A stretch of DNA of 64,000 bases from Duganella sp. 1411 (GCF_017833525.1 NZ_JAFICD010000010.1:62001-126000), one strand, 5' to 3'; positions 7,512-17,416 are shown, counted from the first letter of the stretch. Made by a program: numbers and translations. Notes: generated by a model not told the origin, from the sequence alone.

Positions 7512-9596
7512 ATGCCCACAAGAAAAATCAAGATCGGCGCCAAAACCGTGCAACTGGACGCGCGCCCGGACCGGCTCGACCTGCGCGACCGTCCGTACGC
7601 GCCGCCGATCGCCTCGCTGCCGCCACGCTGGCCCGAGGACGCTGCGCTGCGCAAGCTGCTGCCGCCCTACATCGCGCGGGGCTTGGTGCTGGATCAAAAA
7701 ACCGAGGGCGCCTGCACCGGCTATGGCCTGGCCGCCACCGTCAACTTCCTGCTGTGGAGCAGCGCCCGGAATAAAAAGGATTTCACCGGCGTCAGCCCGC
7801 ACATGCTGTACGACCTGGCGCGCTTTTACGACGAGTGGCCCGGCGAGGATTACGACGGCTCGAGCTGCCGCGGCGCGATGAAGGGATGGAACAAGCACGG
7901 CAGTTGCGCGCGGGCGCTGTGGACCCGCAGCGTGCACGCCGCCAGCGCCAAGGCCTACCGCCCCGCCGCCGACTGGGCGCGCGACGCGCTGGCGCGCCCG
8001 CTGGGCACCTATTACCGCATCGACAGCGCCTCGGTGACCGACATGCAGGCCGCCATCCACGAGATCGGCGCGATCTACGTGTCGGCCGCGGTGCACGACG
8101 GCTGGGCGCTGGCGCCCGCGCCGCCGGGGGCGCCGGCCAAGGGCCACGACGGCCTGCCGGCCATCGCCTGGCGCGACGGCGCGGCGGCCACCGGCGGCCA
8201 CGCGTTCGCCATCGTCGGCTACAACGAGCGCGGCTTCGTGGTGCAGAACTCCTGGGGCGGCGACTGGGGCGCCGGCGGCTTCGCCGTGCTGGGCTATCCG
8301 GACTGGGCCGCCAACGGCACCGACGCCTGGGTCGCCGCGCTGGGCGTGCCGCAGGTGGCGCACGCGCTGCCGCCGTCGCGCGCGCGGCGCATCGGCCATT
8401 CGCTGGTGGCGGGCGATGTCCTGGCCCGCACCGGTGCGCCCGCCGGTCCGGCCACCGCGGCGGCGCAGCCGTGGAGCACCGAGGGCGCCTACGAGCACGC
8501 GCTGGTGGCCGGCAACAACGGCGCCGTGCGCATCGGCCGCCCCGACATCGGCCGCCCGGACGACCTGGTCGAGCAACTGGTGCTGGGCAACCTGGGCCAG
8601 TGGCTGCGCGGCGCCGGCGCGGCCGGCGGCAAGGTCGTGATCTACGCCCACGGCGGCCTCAACGCGGAGGCCGACTCGATCCAGCGCATCCGCGTCATGG
8701 GCCCCTATTTCCAGGCCAACGGCGTCTATCCGCTGTTTTACACGTGGCGCACCGGCATCCTCGACACCTTGTCCGGCGCGCTCGACGACGCGCTCGGCCT
8801 GGCGCCCGGCCAGGCCATCGCCGGCGGCCTGGTCGCCGAGGCCCGCGACAAGCTGCTGGAGGCGGTGGCCCACAACCTCAAATGGTCGTGGAACGAGATG
8901 AAGGCCAACGCCGCCCAGGCCGCGCAGGGCGGCGGCGCGCTGGCGCTGCTGGCCGCCGCGCTGGGCCGGCTGCGCGCCGCCCACCCCGCGCTCGAGCTGC
9001 ACCTGGTGGGCCACTCGGCCGGCGCCTTCGTCCACGGCCACCTGCTCGAGCTGTGCCGGGCCGCCGGGCTGCCGGTGGCCTCGGTCACCTTGTACGCGCC
9101 GGCCTGCTCGCTCGAGTTCGCGGCCAGCCACTACCAGGCGCGCGTGGCCGACGGCTTCCTCGCCGCCGACCGCTTCTGGCTGCATATGCTGTCCGATGTC
9201 AGCGAGCGCGCCGACCGCGTCGGGCCGTACGGCAAGTCCTTGCTGTACCTGGTGAGCCGGGGCTTCGAAGAGCGGCGCAAGACGCCGCTGGCGGGCCTGC
9301 AGCGGCCGCTGTACCGGGGCGCCGACCAACCCGACGACGAGCTGTGGACGCCGGCCGACTGGCCGCGCGTGAAGGCGTGGCGGGCGTGGGTGGCGGCGCT
9401 GCCGCCGCAGGCCGACGGCGCCGCCGCCTGCGAGGTGGTCAGCGACCGCGTCAAGGTGTCGGCCACGCGCACCGAACAGGCCAGCCACGGCGGCTTCGAC
9501 AACGATCTACGCGTGCTCGCGCGCACCATCAACCGGGTGCTGGGACGCCCGCCGTCGGCGCCGCTGGCGGTGCCGATCGGGGACCTGGAGTATTAG
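7512..9596 (+). CDS. C1 (papain-like) peptidase fused to an alpha/beta-hydrolase domain, 694 residues
   Basis: The N-terminal ~290 residues are a papain-like peptidase. They show Gln62 and Cys68 in DQKTEGACTGYG, His230 in GGHAFAIVGY and Asn246 in VQNSWGGDWG, which together make a full catalytic set. The C-terminal ~300 residues look like an alpha/beta-hydrolase or lipase: a strand with VVIYAHGGLN (about 375-384), then the nucleophile elbow GHSAG with Ser502, followed by a conserved ASVTLYAPACS strand. There is no signal peptide or propeptide, so a cytoplasmic or leaderless-secreted protein is likely. The start follows a weak ribosome site. The gene ends 12 bases from the convergent flgL. Substrate is unknown. 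Confidence 0.82.
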   Translation: MPTRKIKIGAKTVQLDARPDRLDLRDRPYAPPIASLPPRWPEDAALRKLLPPYIARGLVLDQKTEGACTGYGLAATVNFLLWSSARNKKDFTGVSPHMLYDLARFYDEWPGEDYDGSSCRGAMKGWNKHGSCARALWTRSVHAASAKAYRPAADWARDALARPLGTYYRIDSASVTDMQAAIHEIGAIYVSAAVHDGWALAPAPPGAPAKGHDGLPAIAWRDGAAATGGHAFAIVGYNERGFVVQNSWGGDWGAGGFAVLGYPDWAANGTDAWVAALGVPQVAHALPPSRARRIGHSLVAGDVLARTGAPAGPATAAAQPWSTEGAYEHALVAGNNGAVRIGRPDIGRPDDLVEQLVLGNLGQWLRGAGAAGGKVVIYAHGGLNAEADSIQRIRVMGPYFQANGVYPLFYTWRTGILDTLSGALDDALGLAPGQAIAGGLVAEARDKLLEAVAHNLKWSWNEMKANAAQAAQGGGALALLAAALGRLRAAHPALELHLVGHSAGAFVHGHLLELCRAAGLPVASVTLYAPACSLEFAASHYQARVADGFLAADRFWLHMLSDVSERADRVGPYGKSLLYLVSRGFEERRKTPLAGLQRPLYRGADQPDDELWTPADWPRVKAWRAWVAALPPQADGAAACEVVSDRVKVSATRTEQASHGGFDNDLRVLARTINRVLGRPPSAPLAVPIGDLEY

Positions 9597-9608
9597 TTGG
9601 TCCGGGTA

Positions 9609-10871
9609 CTAGCTGATGTAGTTAAACAGCGACAGGCCCGACATCGTCTTGAACGACTTCTGCGCCGCGTCCAACGTGGTCTGCTGCTGCGTGAACAGCG
9701 AGATCGCCTTGACCACGTCGACGTCCTGCAGGCCCGACAGGGTGGTGGCGTATTGCAGGTTGAGGTCGTCGCCGGAGCTGTCCAGGTAGTCGAGCTCCTT
9801 GAGCCGCGAGCCGACCGCCGACTCCACCGACAGCATGTTGTCGGCGGCGCTGTCGATGTTCAGCTGCGCCTGGTTCAGCTTGTTGTTCAGGCTGGCCTGG
9901 CCGGCGGCGCCGTCGCCGGGCGCGCGCAGCGCCGTGATCAGGTCGGTGATGGTGGTAAACACCGACTGCTTGGTGCTGGGCTCGACCGTGAAGTTGTCCT
10001 GGTCGGCCGGATCGCCCTTGATATCGAACTGCAAGCCGTCAAACGCGATGTTCTGGCCGCTGACATAGGGCTGCGGCACGGCCGGCACCGGCGCCGCCGG
10101 CACCGGCTGGTTCAAGGTCAGGTCGGTGACCGTGTAGGTGGTCACCTTCGGCACGCCCGGCGTGGCCGGCACCACCTGGAAATCGATCTGGTACTGGTGG
10201 CCGGTCAACTGGGTGGCGTCCTTGACCGAGCCGCCGCTGATGATGCCGCTGCCGCCGCGGCCGTAGTTGCCGGCCGCCGCGCCGGTGACGAAGGTGCCGT
10301 TGCCGGTGGCGTTGTTCTCGAACACGGACGAGCCCGAATCGCTGATCGGCAGGGTGCGGGTCGAGCCCACCTGCAGCGCGCGCTGGCCCTGGTCGCCCTG
10401 GTAGGCGGCGCCGGTGGCCGTTCGCGTGAACGGCAAGGTGGTCGATTTATACCCGGAGAACACATAGCCGCCGACCCCGTCCGAACTGTTGGCCTGGCCC
10501 AGCAGATCCTGCAGCCGGCCCTCGAGCTCGACGGCCAGCGATTCGCGGTCCTTCTGCGTCATGCTGCCGTTGCCGGCGTTGACGGTCAAGGTCTTGATGT
10601 CCTGCATGATCGTGCCCGAGCTGCGCAGCGCCACCGACTCCAGCGACAGCATGGTCTTGGCGTTGGCGCGGTTGGTCACCAGCTGCGTGTTGATGCCCTG
10701 CGACTGCGTCACCTCCAGCGCGCGCGCGGTGGCGATCGGATCGTCGGCGGCGGTCAGGTTCTTGCGTCCGGTCGACAACTGCGACTGGGTGCGCGCGAGC
10801 GCCGACTGCAGCGAGCTGATCTGCCCGACGCCGACGTCGTAGATGGTCTTCGAACTGATGCGCATGGTCAT
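9609..10871 (-). CDS. flgL: Flagellar hook-associated protein 3, FlgL
   Basis: FlgL is the second hook-filament junction protein. It joins FlgK to the flagellin filament outside the cell. The N-terminus MTMRISSKTIYDVGVGQISSLQ and the flagellin-like helices LSTGRKNLTAADDPIATARAL are typical. At 420 residues it is longer than the roughly 320 of E. coli because the surface-exposed middle is expanded. A ribosome site AGAGGTGG precedes the first ATG; the second ATG, two codons on, is a possible alternative. It is the last gene of the flgB-L run, 39 bases after flgK. Confidence 0.96.
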   Translation of the reverse strand: MTMRISSKTIYDVGVGQISSLQSALARTQSQLSTGRKNLTAADDPIATARALEVTQSQGINTQLVTNRANAKTMLSLESVALRSSGTIMQDIKTLTVNAGNGSMTQKDRESLAVELEGRLQDLLGQANSSDGVGGYVFSGYKSTTLPFTRTATGAAYQGDQGQRALQVGSTRTLPISDSGSSVFENNATGNGTFVTGAAAGNYGRGGSGIISGGSVKDATQLTGHQYQIDFQVVPATPGVPKVTTYTVTDLTLNQPVPAAPVPAVPQPYVSGQNIAFDGLQFDIKGDPADQDNFTVEPSTKQSVFTTITDLITALRAPGDGAAGQASLNNKLNQAQLNIDSAADNMLSVESAVGSRLKELDYLDSSGDDLNLQYATTLSGLQDVDVVKAISLFTQQQTTLDAAQKSFKTMSGLSLFNYIS

Positions 10872-10910
10872 GGTGCCACCTCTTTCATCTTCTTAAAACG
10901 CCGGCCGCCG

Positions 10911-12869
10911 TCAGCGGCCCAGGCTGAGCAGGGTATCGAACAACTGGCTGGCCACCTGCATCACCTTGCCGGCGGCCTGGTAGGCCTGCTGGTAGCGTAA
11001 CAGATTGGCCGCCTCCTCATCCAGATTCACGCCCGACACGCTTTGCTGCGCGTTGGTGGCCTGGGCCACGGCGGCGTCGGCCGCGGCGCCGCCGATCTGC
11101 GCCTCGCGCGCCTTGTTGCCCACATAGTTGACCATCTGCGCGTACGAGGTCTGGAACGTGGCGTTGCCGTTGTCCATCGTGTTCTTGGTCTGCAGCGCCG
11201 CCAGCAGGGCGCCGTTGCGGCTGTCGCCCACGCCGCTGGTGTTGGGCCCGACCGTAAACTTGTCGAGGTCGGCCGGGGTGCCGCTGATGGCGAAGTTGAC
11301 GCCGCCAAAGCTGATCGCCGCGCCGTCCGTGTACGGGATGCTCGGCGTGCCGGCCGGATACACCGTGGCCACGCCGTTGACCGTCACCGTCACGTCCTGG
11401 CCGGCCGGGAAGCCCGACAACGAATTGCTCGCCTTGTCGAACGCCAGGGTCACCGGCGCCGTCAGCGCGTTGCCCGGCGCCAGGTAGTTGGCGTCGACGG
11501 TGCCGGCCGTGATCTTGGCGTTGCCGGCGTTGGTCGTCGGCGCGGCCGTGGCGATCGGCGCGGCCAGCGCGATCTTGGTGCGGTCCTCGACCAGCACGTC
11601 GAAATCCTTGGCCGCGTTGTAGGTCGGGCGCACCAGGAAGTTGTCGTTGGCGGCCGGCGTGCCGGTGATGGTGTAGGCCACGCCGTCGATCACCTGCGGC
11701 GCCGTCTGCGGGAACGGGTTGATCTGCGTGACCTGGCCGTCGCTGAGGCGCTTGACGCTGAAGTTGGCGCCGTCGTAGTCGACGCTGTAGTCGCTCGCCG
11801 TCAACCCGGCGGCGTCGGTCACCACGGCGCTGACGGCGGCCGTGCTGCTGCCCAGGTTGTGGCTGTTGGTGCCGACGTAGGCGTTGATCGGGCCGAAGAA
11901 CGGCGTGCCCAGCGCGCCGTTCTGGTCCTGGCCCAGCTGGTGCTGGGCGTTGAAGCTGACCGCCAGCGCGGCGGCCACCTGGCCGAGCGAGTTTTGCGCG
12001 CGGTCCATCGGGCCGTTGCGGAACTCCAGCAGCCCGCCCAGCTGGCCGCCGCTCAGCACCCGGTCCGGCAGCGCGCTGAAGTTGCCGTTGTCGGTCACGT
12101 AGCCGACCGTCATGCGGGTGACGTCGGTCGGCGAGCCGGCCGTGCCCAGCGTGAACGCGGTGTTGCCCACCACCAGCGGCTGGCCGGTGCCCATCTCCAC
12201 GGTCAAGGCGTTGTTGTCGCCGGCGATGACGGTGGTCTTGACCAGCTTGTTCAACTCGGTCAGCAGCGCGTCGCGGTGGTCCAGCAGGTCGTTGGGCGCC
12301 TTGCCGTCGGTGCTGAGCGCCGAGATGCTTTTGTTGAGCTCGGCGATCTGGCGGGCGAAGGAATTGATCTCGCCCACGTTCGAGACGATCTGGCCGTTGA
12401 CGCCCGACGAGATCTCCGACAGCCGCGCGCTCATGCCCTGGAAGCGCGCCGCCAGCGATTCGGCGCTCGACAGCATGGCCTGGCGCGACGCCGCCGAGGC
12501 CGGATTGGACGTGGCGTCCTGGACGCCGTTGAAGAAGTCCTGCAGCGCCGGCGACAGCCCGGCGGTGGGATCGGCCAGCAGGTTGTCGATCTGGCTGATC
12601 TGCTTGGAGTAGACGTCCAGCGAGGCCTGGTTCGACTCGGCGTTGCGCAGCTGCGTGGCCAGGAAATTGTCGTAGTAGCGGCGCACCGCCGTCACCTCGG
12701 TGCCGGTGCCGACGAACCCGAAGCCCTGGTCCAGGGTCGGCGTGTCGCTCTGGATCGCCACCTGGCGGCTGTAGCCGGTCACACCGGCGTTGGTGATGTT
12801 GTTGCCGGTGGTCGACAACCCGACCTGGGCCGCCAACAGACCGCTTTTACCAATGCTCAGTAGACTCAT
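10911..12869 (-). CDS. flgK: Flagellar hook-associated protein 1, FlgK
   Basis: FlgK is the first hook-filament junction protein, exported by the flagellar apparatus. The N-terminal rod/hook motif LSTTGNNITNAGVTGYSRQ and the C-terminal SGVNLDEEAANLLRYQQAYQAAGKV helix are family hallmarks. At 652 residues it is longer than the E. coli protein (about 547), with the extra length in the variable central domain. It lies between flgJ and flgL; 95 bases separate it from flgJ. Confidence 0.97.
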   Translation of the reverse strand: MSLLSIGKSGLLAAQVGLSTTGNNITNAGVTGYSRQVAIQSDTPTLDQGFGFVGTGTEVTAVRRYYDNFLATQLRNAESNQASLDVYSKQISQIDNLLADPTAGLSPALQDFFNGVQDATSNPASAASRQAMLSSAESLAARFQGMSARLSEISSGVNGQIVSNVGEINSFARQIAELNKSISALSTDGKAPNDLLDHRDALLTELNKLVKTTVIAGDNNALTVEMGTGQPLVVGNTAFTLGTAGSPTDVTRMTVGYVTDNGNFSALPDRVLSGGQLGGLLEFRNGPMDRAQNSLGQVAAALAVSFNAQHQLGQDQNGALGTPFFGPINAYVGTNSHNLGSSTAAVSAVVTDAAGLTASDYSVDYDGANFSVKRLSDGQVTQINPFPQTAPQVIDGVAYTITGTPAANDNFLVRPTYNAAKDFDVLVEDRTKIALAAPIATAAPTTNAGNAKITAGTVDANYLAPGNALTAPVTLAFDKASNSLSGFPAGQDVTVTVNGVATVYPAGTPSIPYTDGAAISFGGVNFAISGTPADLDKFTVGPNTSGVGDSRNGALLAALQTKNTMDNGNATFQTSYAQMVNYVGNKAREAQIGGAAADAAVAQATNAQQSVSGVNLDEEAANLLRYQQAYQAAGKVMQVASQLFDTLLSLGR

Positions 12870-12964
12870 GATGTTTTACTCTTAGTTATGATGGGTAACG
12901 GCGGCGCGCGCGAAAACTTGAATCAACGTTGCATGAAGCGCCACGGCGCCGGGCCCGTCCCCGC

Positions 12965-13945
12965 TCAGCCGGCCAGCGAGCGCGTGATAATGCTGGTCAA
13001 TTTGGCCGCGTACTGCGGATCGGTGGCGTAGCCGGCCTGCTGCAGGCCGCGCGCGAAGCTGCTGGCGTCGCCGCCGCTGGCGAGCACCTTCTCGTAGCGC
13101 GGGTTGTTCGCCAACAACTTCGCGTAATCCTTGAAGCTGTCGGCGTAGCTGTCGTAGGCGCGGAATTTCTCGACCCGCGTCTGGGCCCGGCCGTTGACGT
13201 ACTCGGTGGTGGTGGCGTCGACCGTCTTGCCCTTCCAGTCGGCGCCGGCCTTGATGCCGAACAGGTTGTGGCTGGTGCTGCCGTCGCGGCCCTTGATCTC
13301 GCGCTTGCCCCAGCCGCTCTCGAGGGCGGCCTGGCCCAGCATGAACTTGGCCGGGATGCCGGTGGCCTGGCTGGCCTCCTCGGCGTGCGCCGCCAGCTTG
13401 TCCTGGAAGCTGCGCACGTGCGCCGCCTGCGAGCCGCGGTTGCCCACCACCGTGGCCGGCACGGCCGACCGGTCCTCGACCGATCCCGCCTTGGCGGCCG
13501 CGCCGGCGCCGCCGGCCGCCGCGATCGCCTTTTGCAGCTTGGCGTCCATCAGGCTGGCCACGCCGCCGAAGCTGCCCGCGTTGGCGCCGCTGGCGCCGTC
13601 GCCGGCGCCGCCGATGGCCAGCGCCTGGGCGTCGGCGGTCTTGGTCAGCTGGCGGATCAGCACGTCCGACAGGCCGATGCCCTTCTTGGCGATGTTCTGG
13701 CTGGTCTGCTGGTCGAGCATGGTGGTGAACATCTTGGTCTGTTCGCTGTTCATCATGCCGTCCTGCGGCGAGGCGTCGCGCATGCTCTTCATCATCATGT
13801 TGACGAACATCGCCTCGAACTGGGTCGACGCCGTCTTCAGCGCCTCGGGGCCGCCGGCCTTGGCCGACTGGCGCAGGCCGCCCATGTCCTTGAGGTCGAG
13901 CGCGAACTTGCTACTGAGGTCGTTGTTGGTTTTGGAGGTGGTCAT
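12965..13945 (-). CDS. flgJ: Flagellar rod assembly protein and muramidase, FlgJ
   Basis: FlgJ caps the growing rod and cuts peptidoglycan so the rod can cross the wall. Residues about 1-100 form the rod-capping domain (FEAMFVNMMMKSMRDASPQDG). Residues about 165-326 are a glucosaminidase domain with the catalytic Glu in LGQAALESGWGKR and the HNLFGIKAG motif. This is the dual-domain form of beta- and gammaproteobacteria. The gene sits between flgI and flgK. Confidence 0.96.
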   Translation of the reverse strand: MTTSKTNNDLSSKFALDLKDMGGLRQSAKAGGPEALKTASTQFEAMFVNMMMKSMRDASPQDGMMNSEQTKMFTTMLDQQTSQNIAKKGIGLSDVLIRQLTKTADAQALAIGGAGDGASGANAGSFGGVASLMDAKLQKAIAAAGGAGAAAKAGSVEDRSAVPATVVGNRGSQAAHVRSFQDKLAAHAEEASQATGIPAKFMLGQAALESGWGKREIKGRDGSTSHNLFGIKAGADWKGKTVDATTTEYVNGRAQTRVEKFRAYDSYADSFKDYAKLLANNPRYEKVLASGGDASSFARGLQQAGYATDPQYAAKLTSIITRSLAG

Positions 13946-13967
13946 GGCGAACTCCGCTTAAATGCGC

Positions 13968-15140
13968 TTAAATGATCTCGAGCTCGGCGCGCAGCGAGCC
14001 GGCCGCCTTCATCGCCTGCAGGATCGACAGCAGGTCCTGCGGCGTGGCGCCGATGGCGTTGAGGGCCTTGACCACCTCGGCCAGCGAGGCGCCGCCCTTG
14101 ACCATCATGACCTTGCCGCCATCCTTCTTGATATCGACGGTCTGGTTCGGCGTGACCACGGTGCGCCCGCCGGACAGCGCGTTGGGCTGGCTCACCTGCG
14201 GATCGGCCGTGACCGAGACTGACATATTGCCATGGGAAATGGCGCACGTTTCAAGCGTCACCGCGCGGTTCATCACCACCGAACCGGTGCGCGCGTTCAT
14301 GATCACCTTGGCCGGCTGCTCGGCCGGATTGACTTGCATGTCCTGCAGGGTGCCGATGAAGCTGACGCGCTGGTCGCTGCCGCTGGGCGACTGCACCCGG
14401 ATCACCCGGCTGTCGAGCGCGTAGGCGATGCCGGCGCCGTATTTCTCGTTGATGGCCTCGACCACGCGGCTGGCCGTGGCGAAGTCGGCGGTGTTGAGTT
14501 CCAGCTTGATCTGGTTGCCCTCGCCCAGGTTGGAGGCGACCGCGCGCTCGACCGTTGCGCCGGCGGAAATCTTGCCCACGCTCAGGTGGTTGACGGTCAG
14601 CGAGCTGCCGCCGGCGCCGCCGGCGGCGACGCCGACGCCGCCCACCAGCACGTTGCCCTGGGCCATGCCGTAGACCTGGCCGTCGGCGCCCTTGAGCGGC
14701 GTCATCAGCAAGGTGCCGCCGCGCAGGCTCTTGGCGTTGCCCATCGACGAGACGGTGATGTCGAGGGTCTGGCCCGGTTGCGCGAACGGCGGCAAGGACG
14801 CCGTGACCATGACGGCGGCCACGTTCTTCAATTGCAGCTGGGTGCCCTGCGGCAGGTTCACGCCCAGCTGCTGCAGCATCGACACCACGCTTTGCACGGT
14901 GAACGGGGTCTGCGTGGTCTGGTCGCCGCTGCCGTCGAGGCCGACGACGATGCCGTAGCCGATCAACTGGTTCTGGCGCACGCCGGCGATGCTGGCCAGG
15001 TCGCGCAGGCGCTCGGCGTGGGCGCTCCGCACCAGGGTCGCCAGCAGGAGGAACGCCAGCGCGACCAGCGCCAGCTTGCCAAATTTAAACAGTTTGGCCA
15101 GGCGGCGCGGGCCGGGGAACAGGTCGGAAGTGGTCATCAT
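13968..15140 (-). CDS. flgI: Flagellar P-ring protein, FlgI
   Basis: FlgI forms the periplasmic P ring that acts as a bushing for the rod. The N-terminus has a hydrophobic segment LALVALAFLLLATLV and the site SAHA before ERLRDLASIAGVR, fitting a Sec signal peptide. Family motifs are GYGIVVGLDGSGDQT and NVAAVMVTASLPPFA. The precursor is 390 residues. The basic stretch before the hydrophobic core is unusually long, so the start could lie slightly downstream. It follows flgH by 4 bases. Confidence 0.96.
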   Translation of the reverse strand: MMTTSDLFPGPRRLAKLFKFGKLALVALAFLLLATLVRSAHAERLRDLASIAGVRQNQLIGYGIVVGLDGSGDQTTQTPFTVQSVVSMLQQLGVNLPQGTQLQLKNVAAVMVTASLPPFAQPGQTLDITVSSMGNAKSLRGGTLLMTPLKGADGQVYGMAQGNVLVGGVGVAAGGAGGSSLTVNHLSVGKISAGATVERAVASNLGEGNQIKLELNTADFATASRVVEAINEKYGAGIAYALDSRVIRVQSPSGSDQRVSFIGTLQDMQVNPAEQPAKVIMNARTGSVVMNRAVTLETCAISHGNMSVSVTADPQVSQPNALSGGRTVVTPNQTVDIKKDGGKVMMVKGGASLAEVVKALNAIGATPQDLLSILQAMKAAGSLRAELEII

Positions 15141-15144
15141 GGCC

Positions 15145-15801
15145 TCAGAACGGCAGCAGGCTTTGGAAGAAGCGCGAGGCCATCGAGGCCATCTCCGCGC
15201 GGTCGACCTGGCTGCTGGTGCGGTATTCGACCTTGGCGTCGGCCACGGCGGTCGACGCCACCGTGTTGCCGGTGGCGATGCTGTCGGGATTGATCATGCC
15301 GGAGAAGCGGATGAACTCGACGCCCTTGTTCATCGCCACCTGCTTCTCGCCGGCCACGATCAGGTTGCCGTTCGACAGCACCTCGACCACCGTCACGCCC
15401 ATGGTGCCGGTGAAGGCGTTGCTGGCGGACTGGTTGTCGCCGTCGGCGTATTTGGTGTCGTTGCTCACGGCCAGCGGATTGCCGAAGGTCGACTGCAGCG
15501 GCTTGGGCAGCGCCACGCCGACGCTGCCGGACTTGTTGCCGGAGCTGGCGCCGGTCTTGTTGGCGCTGGTGCGCTCGGTGATGAGCAGGGTCAGCACGTC
15601 GCCCACCTGGCGCGCGCGGCGGTCCTCGAAGATCGGCCGGAAGGCCGTCCCCTGGTAGATGGCGCCGTTGTTCGGCTTGGCGGCCAACTGCTCGCTGTTG
15701 AGCGGACGGGCCGACATCGGCATGCTGACGATCGACGTCGGCGTGGTCATGCAGCCGCCCAGCGCGGCGGCGGCGGCGATCAGGATAATGGCGTGTTTCA
15801 T
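15145..15801 (-). CDS. flgH: Flagellar L-ring lipoprotein, FlgH
   Basis: FlgH forms the outer-membrane L ring. The lipoprotein signal ends in LGGC, with Cys17 as the lipidated residue. Motifs AIYQGTAFRPIFEDRRARQVGD and LLITERTSANK are characteristic. The C-terminus RFFQSLLPF is the expected outer-membrane type end. It is 218 residues, close to the usual size, and lies 10 bases after flgG. Confidence 0.97.
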   Translation of the reverse strand: MKHAIILIAAAAALGGCMTTPTSIVSMPMSARPLNSEQLAAKPNNGAIYQGTAFRPIFEDRRARQVGDVLTLLITERTSANKTGASSGNKSGSVGVALPKPLQSTFGNPLAVSNDTKYADGDNQSASNAFTGTMGVTVVEVLSNGNLIVAGEKQVAMNKGVEFIRFSGMINPDSIATGNTVASTAVADAKVEYRTSSQVDRAEMASMASRFFQSLLPF

Positions 15802-15811
15802 GCTGCTCCCC

Positions 15812-16594
15812 TTACAGCTGCGCCAGCTTGGCGAGCATCTGGTCGGACGTGGTGATGGCCTTGGAATTGATCTCGTAGGCGCGCTGGTTCTGGATCATGT
15901 TGACCATCTCCTCGACCACGTTGACGTTGGACGATTCGACAAAGCCCTGCAGGATGGCGCCGGTGCCGTTGGTGCCCGGGGTGTTGGTCTGCGGATTGCC
16001 CGACGCGCCGGTCTCGACGTACAGGTTCTCGCCCTTCGATTCCAGTCCGGTCGGATTGATGAAGGTCGACAACTGGATGCTGCCGATCTGCTGCGGCGCC
16101 ACCTGGCCCGGCAACGTCACCGACACGGTGCCGTCGCGGCCGACGGTGATGCTTTGCGCGGTGATCGGGATGGTGATGGCCGGCTGCAGCACGAAGCCGC
16201 TGGAGGTGACCATCTGGCCGTTGTTGTCGCGCTGGAAGGAGCCGTCGCGGGTGTAGGCGGTGGTGCCGTCGGGCAGCAGCACGTTGAAGAAGCCGTTGCC
16301 GTTGACCATCAGGTCCTTGTCGTTGCCGGTCGACTGCGGGTTGCCCTGGGTGTGCACGCGTTCGATCGCCACGGGACGCACACCGGTGCCGAGCTGCATG
16401 CCAGACGGCAGGTTGGTCTGCTGCGACGACTGCCCGCCGGGCTGGCGGATGTTCTGGTACAGCAAATCCTCAAAGACGGCGCGCGACTTCTTAAACCCGT
16501 TGGTGCTGACGTTGGCCAGATTGTTGGATGTGACGTCGAGCGCGGTCTGCTGCGCCTCCATGCCCGTCTTGGCGATCCAAAGTGAACGTATCAT
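15812..16594 (-). CDS. flgG: Flagellar distal rod protein, FlgG
   Basis: FlgG builds the distal rod. The N-terminal motif ALDVTSNNLANVSTNGFKKS and the C-terminal SSNVNVVEEMVNMIQNQRAYE are diagnostic of the rod/hook family. At 260 residues it matches the usual FlgG length. A long 81-base gap separates it from flgF upstream, so a weak internal promoter or processing site there is possible, though none is obvious. Confidence 0.97.
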   Translation of the reverse strand: MIRSLWIAKTGMEAQQTALDVTSNNLANVSTNGFKKSRAVFEDLLYQNIRQPGGQSSQQTNLPSGMQLGTGVRPVAIERVHTQGNPQSTGNDKDLMVNGNGFFNVLLPDGTTAYTRDGSFQRDNNGQMVTSSGFVLQPAITIPITAQSITVGRDGTVSVTLPGQVAPQQIGSIQLSTFINPTGLESKGENLYVETGASGNPQTNTPGTNGTGAILQGFVESSNVNVVEEMVNMIQNQRAYEINSKAITTSDQMLAKLAQL

Positions 16595-16675
16595 TTTCCT
16601 TCTCCCGTAGCATGGATGGGAGCGGCCAGAAGCGACAGCTACTCATCCCACACCACCATTATGCGGGAGAGGTCA

Positions 16676-17416
16676 TCAACCCAAAGCGAGGATCTGGGTG
16701 GCTTTTGCGGCGTTATTCTCGGCGTTCTTGAGCAGGCTCATTTGCATCTCGAACTGCCTTGCCAGACTGATCATGTTGACCATGGAATCGACCGGATTGA
16801 CGTTGCTGCCCTCGACCGCGCCGTCGACCACGCGCACCAGCGGATCGTTCTGCGCCGGCGTGCCGTCCTTCTGGCGGAACAGGCCGTCGTTGCCGCGCAC
16901 CAGGCCCTTGGGGTCCGGGTTGACCAGCTTGATGCGGCCCAGGGTGTTGGACGGGCCCGGCTGGTAGTCGGTCGACACGGTGCTGACGGTGCCGTCGCCG
17001 GCGATCATCACCGTCACGTCCGGCGGAATGGCGATCGGGCCGCCGTCGCCGATCAGGGTCTGGCCGCCGGCCGTCTGCAGCAGGCCGTTCTCGCTGACCT
17101 TCAGGCTGCCGTTGCGGGTGTAGGCCTCGGAGCCGTCGGGCGACTGCACGGCGATCCAGCCCTGGTCGCGGATGGCGATGTCGAGCGGGCGGCCGGTGGT
17201 CTGGATCGGCCCGGCGCGCATGTCGGCGCCGACCGTCGAATCGACCACGAAGGCACGCGTGGGCAAGCCCGGCGACACCACCGGCACCGCGCGGAAGCTG
17301 TCGAGCTGGGCGCGAAAGCCGGTGGTGTTGACGTTGGCCAGGTTGTTGGACGTGGTCGCTTGCTGCTCGAGCACGTGCCGCGCCCCGGTCATCGCGGTGT
17401 AGATCAGACGGTCCAT
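16676..17416 (-). CDS. flgF: Flagellar proximal rod protein, FlgF
   Basis: FlgF is a proximal rod subunit. Its start MDRLIYTAMTGARHVLEQQAT and motif TSNNLANVNTTGFRAQLDSF identify it, as does the C-terminal GSNVNPVDSMVNMISLARQFE. It is 246 residues, the normal length. It follows flgE by 27 bases in the rod/hook operon. Confidence 0.96.
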   Translation of the reverse strand: MDRLIYTAMTGARHVLEQQATTSNNLANVNTTGFRAQLDSFRAVPVVSPGLPTRAFVVDSTVGADMRAGPIQTTGRPLDIAIRDQGWIAVQSPDGSEAYTRNGSLKVSENGLLQTAGGQTLIGDGGPIAIPPDVTVMIAGDGTVSTVSTDYQPGPSNTLGRIKLVNPDPKGLVRGNDGLFRQKDGTPAQNDPLVRVVDGAVEGSNVNPVDSMVNMISLARQFEMQMSLLKNAENNAAKATQILALG

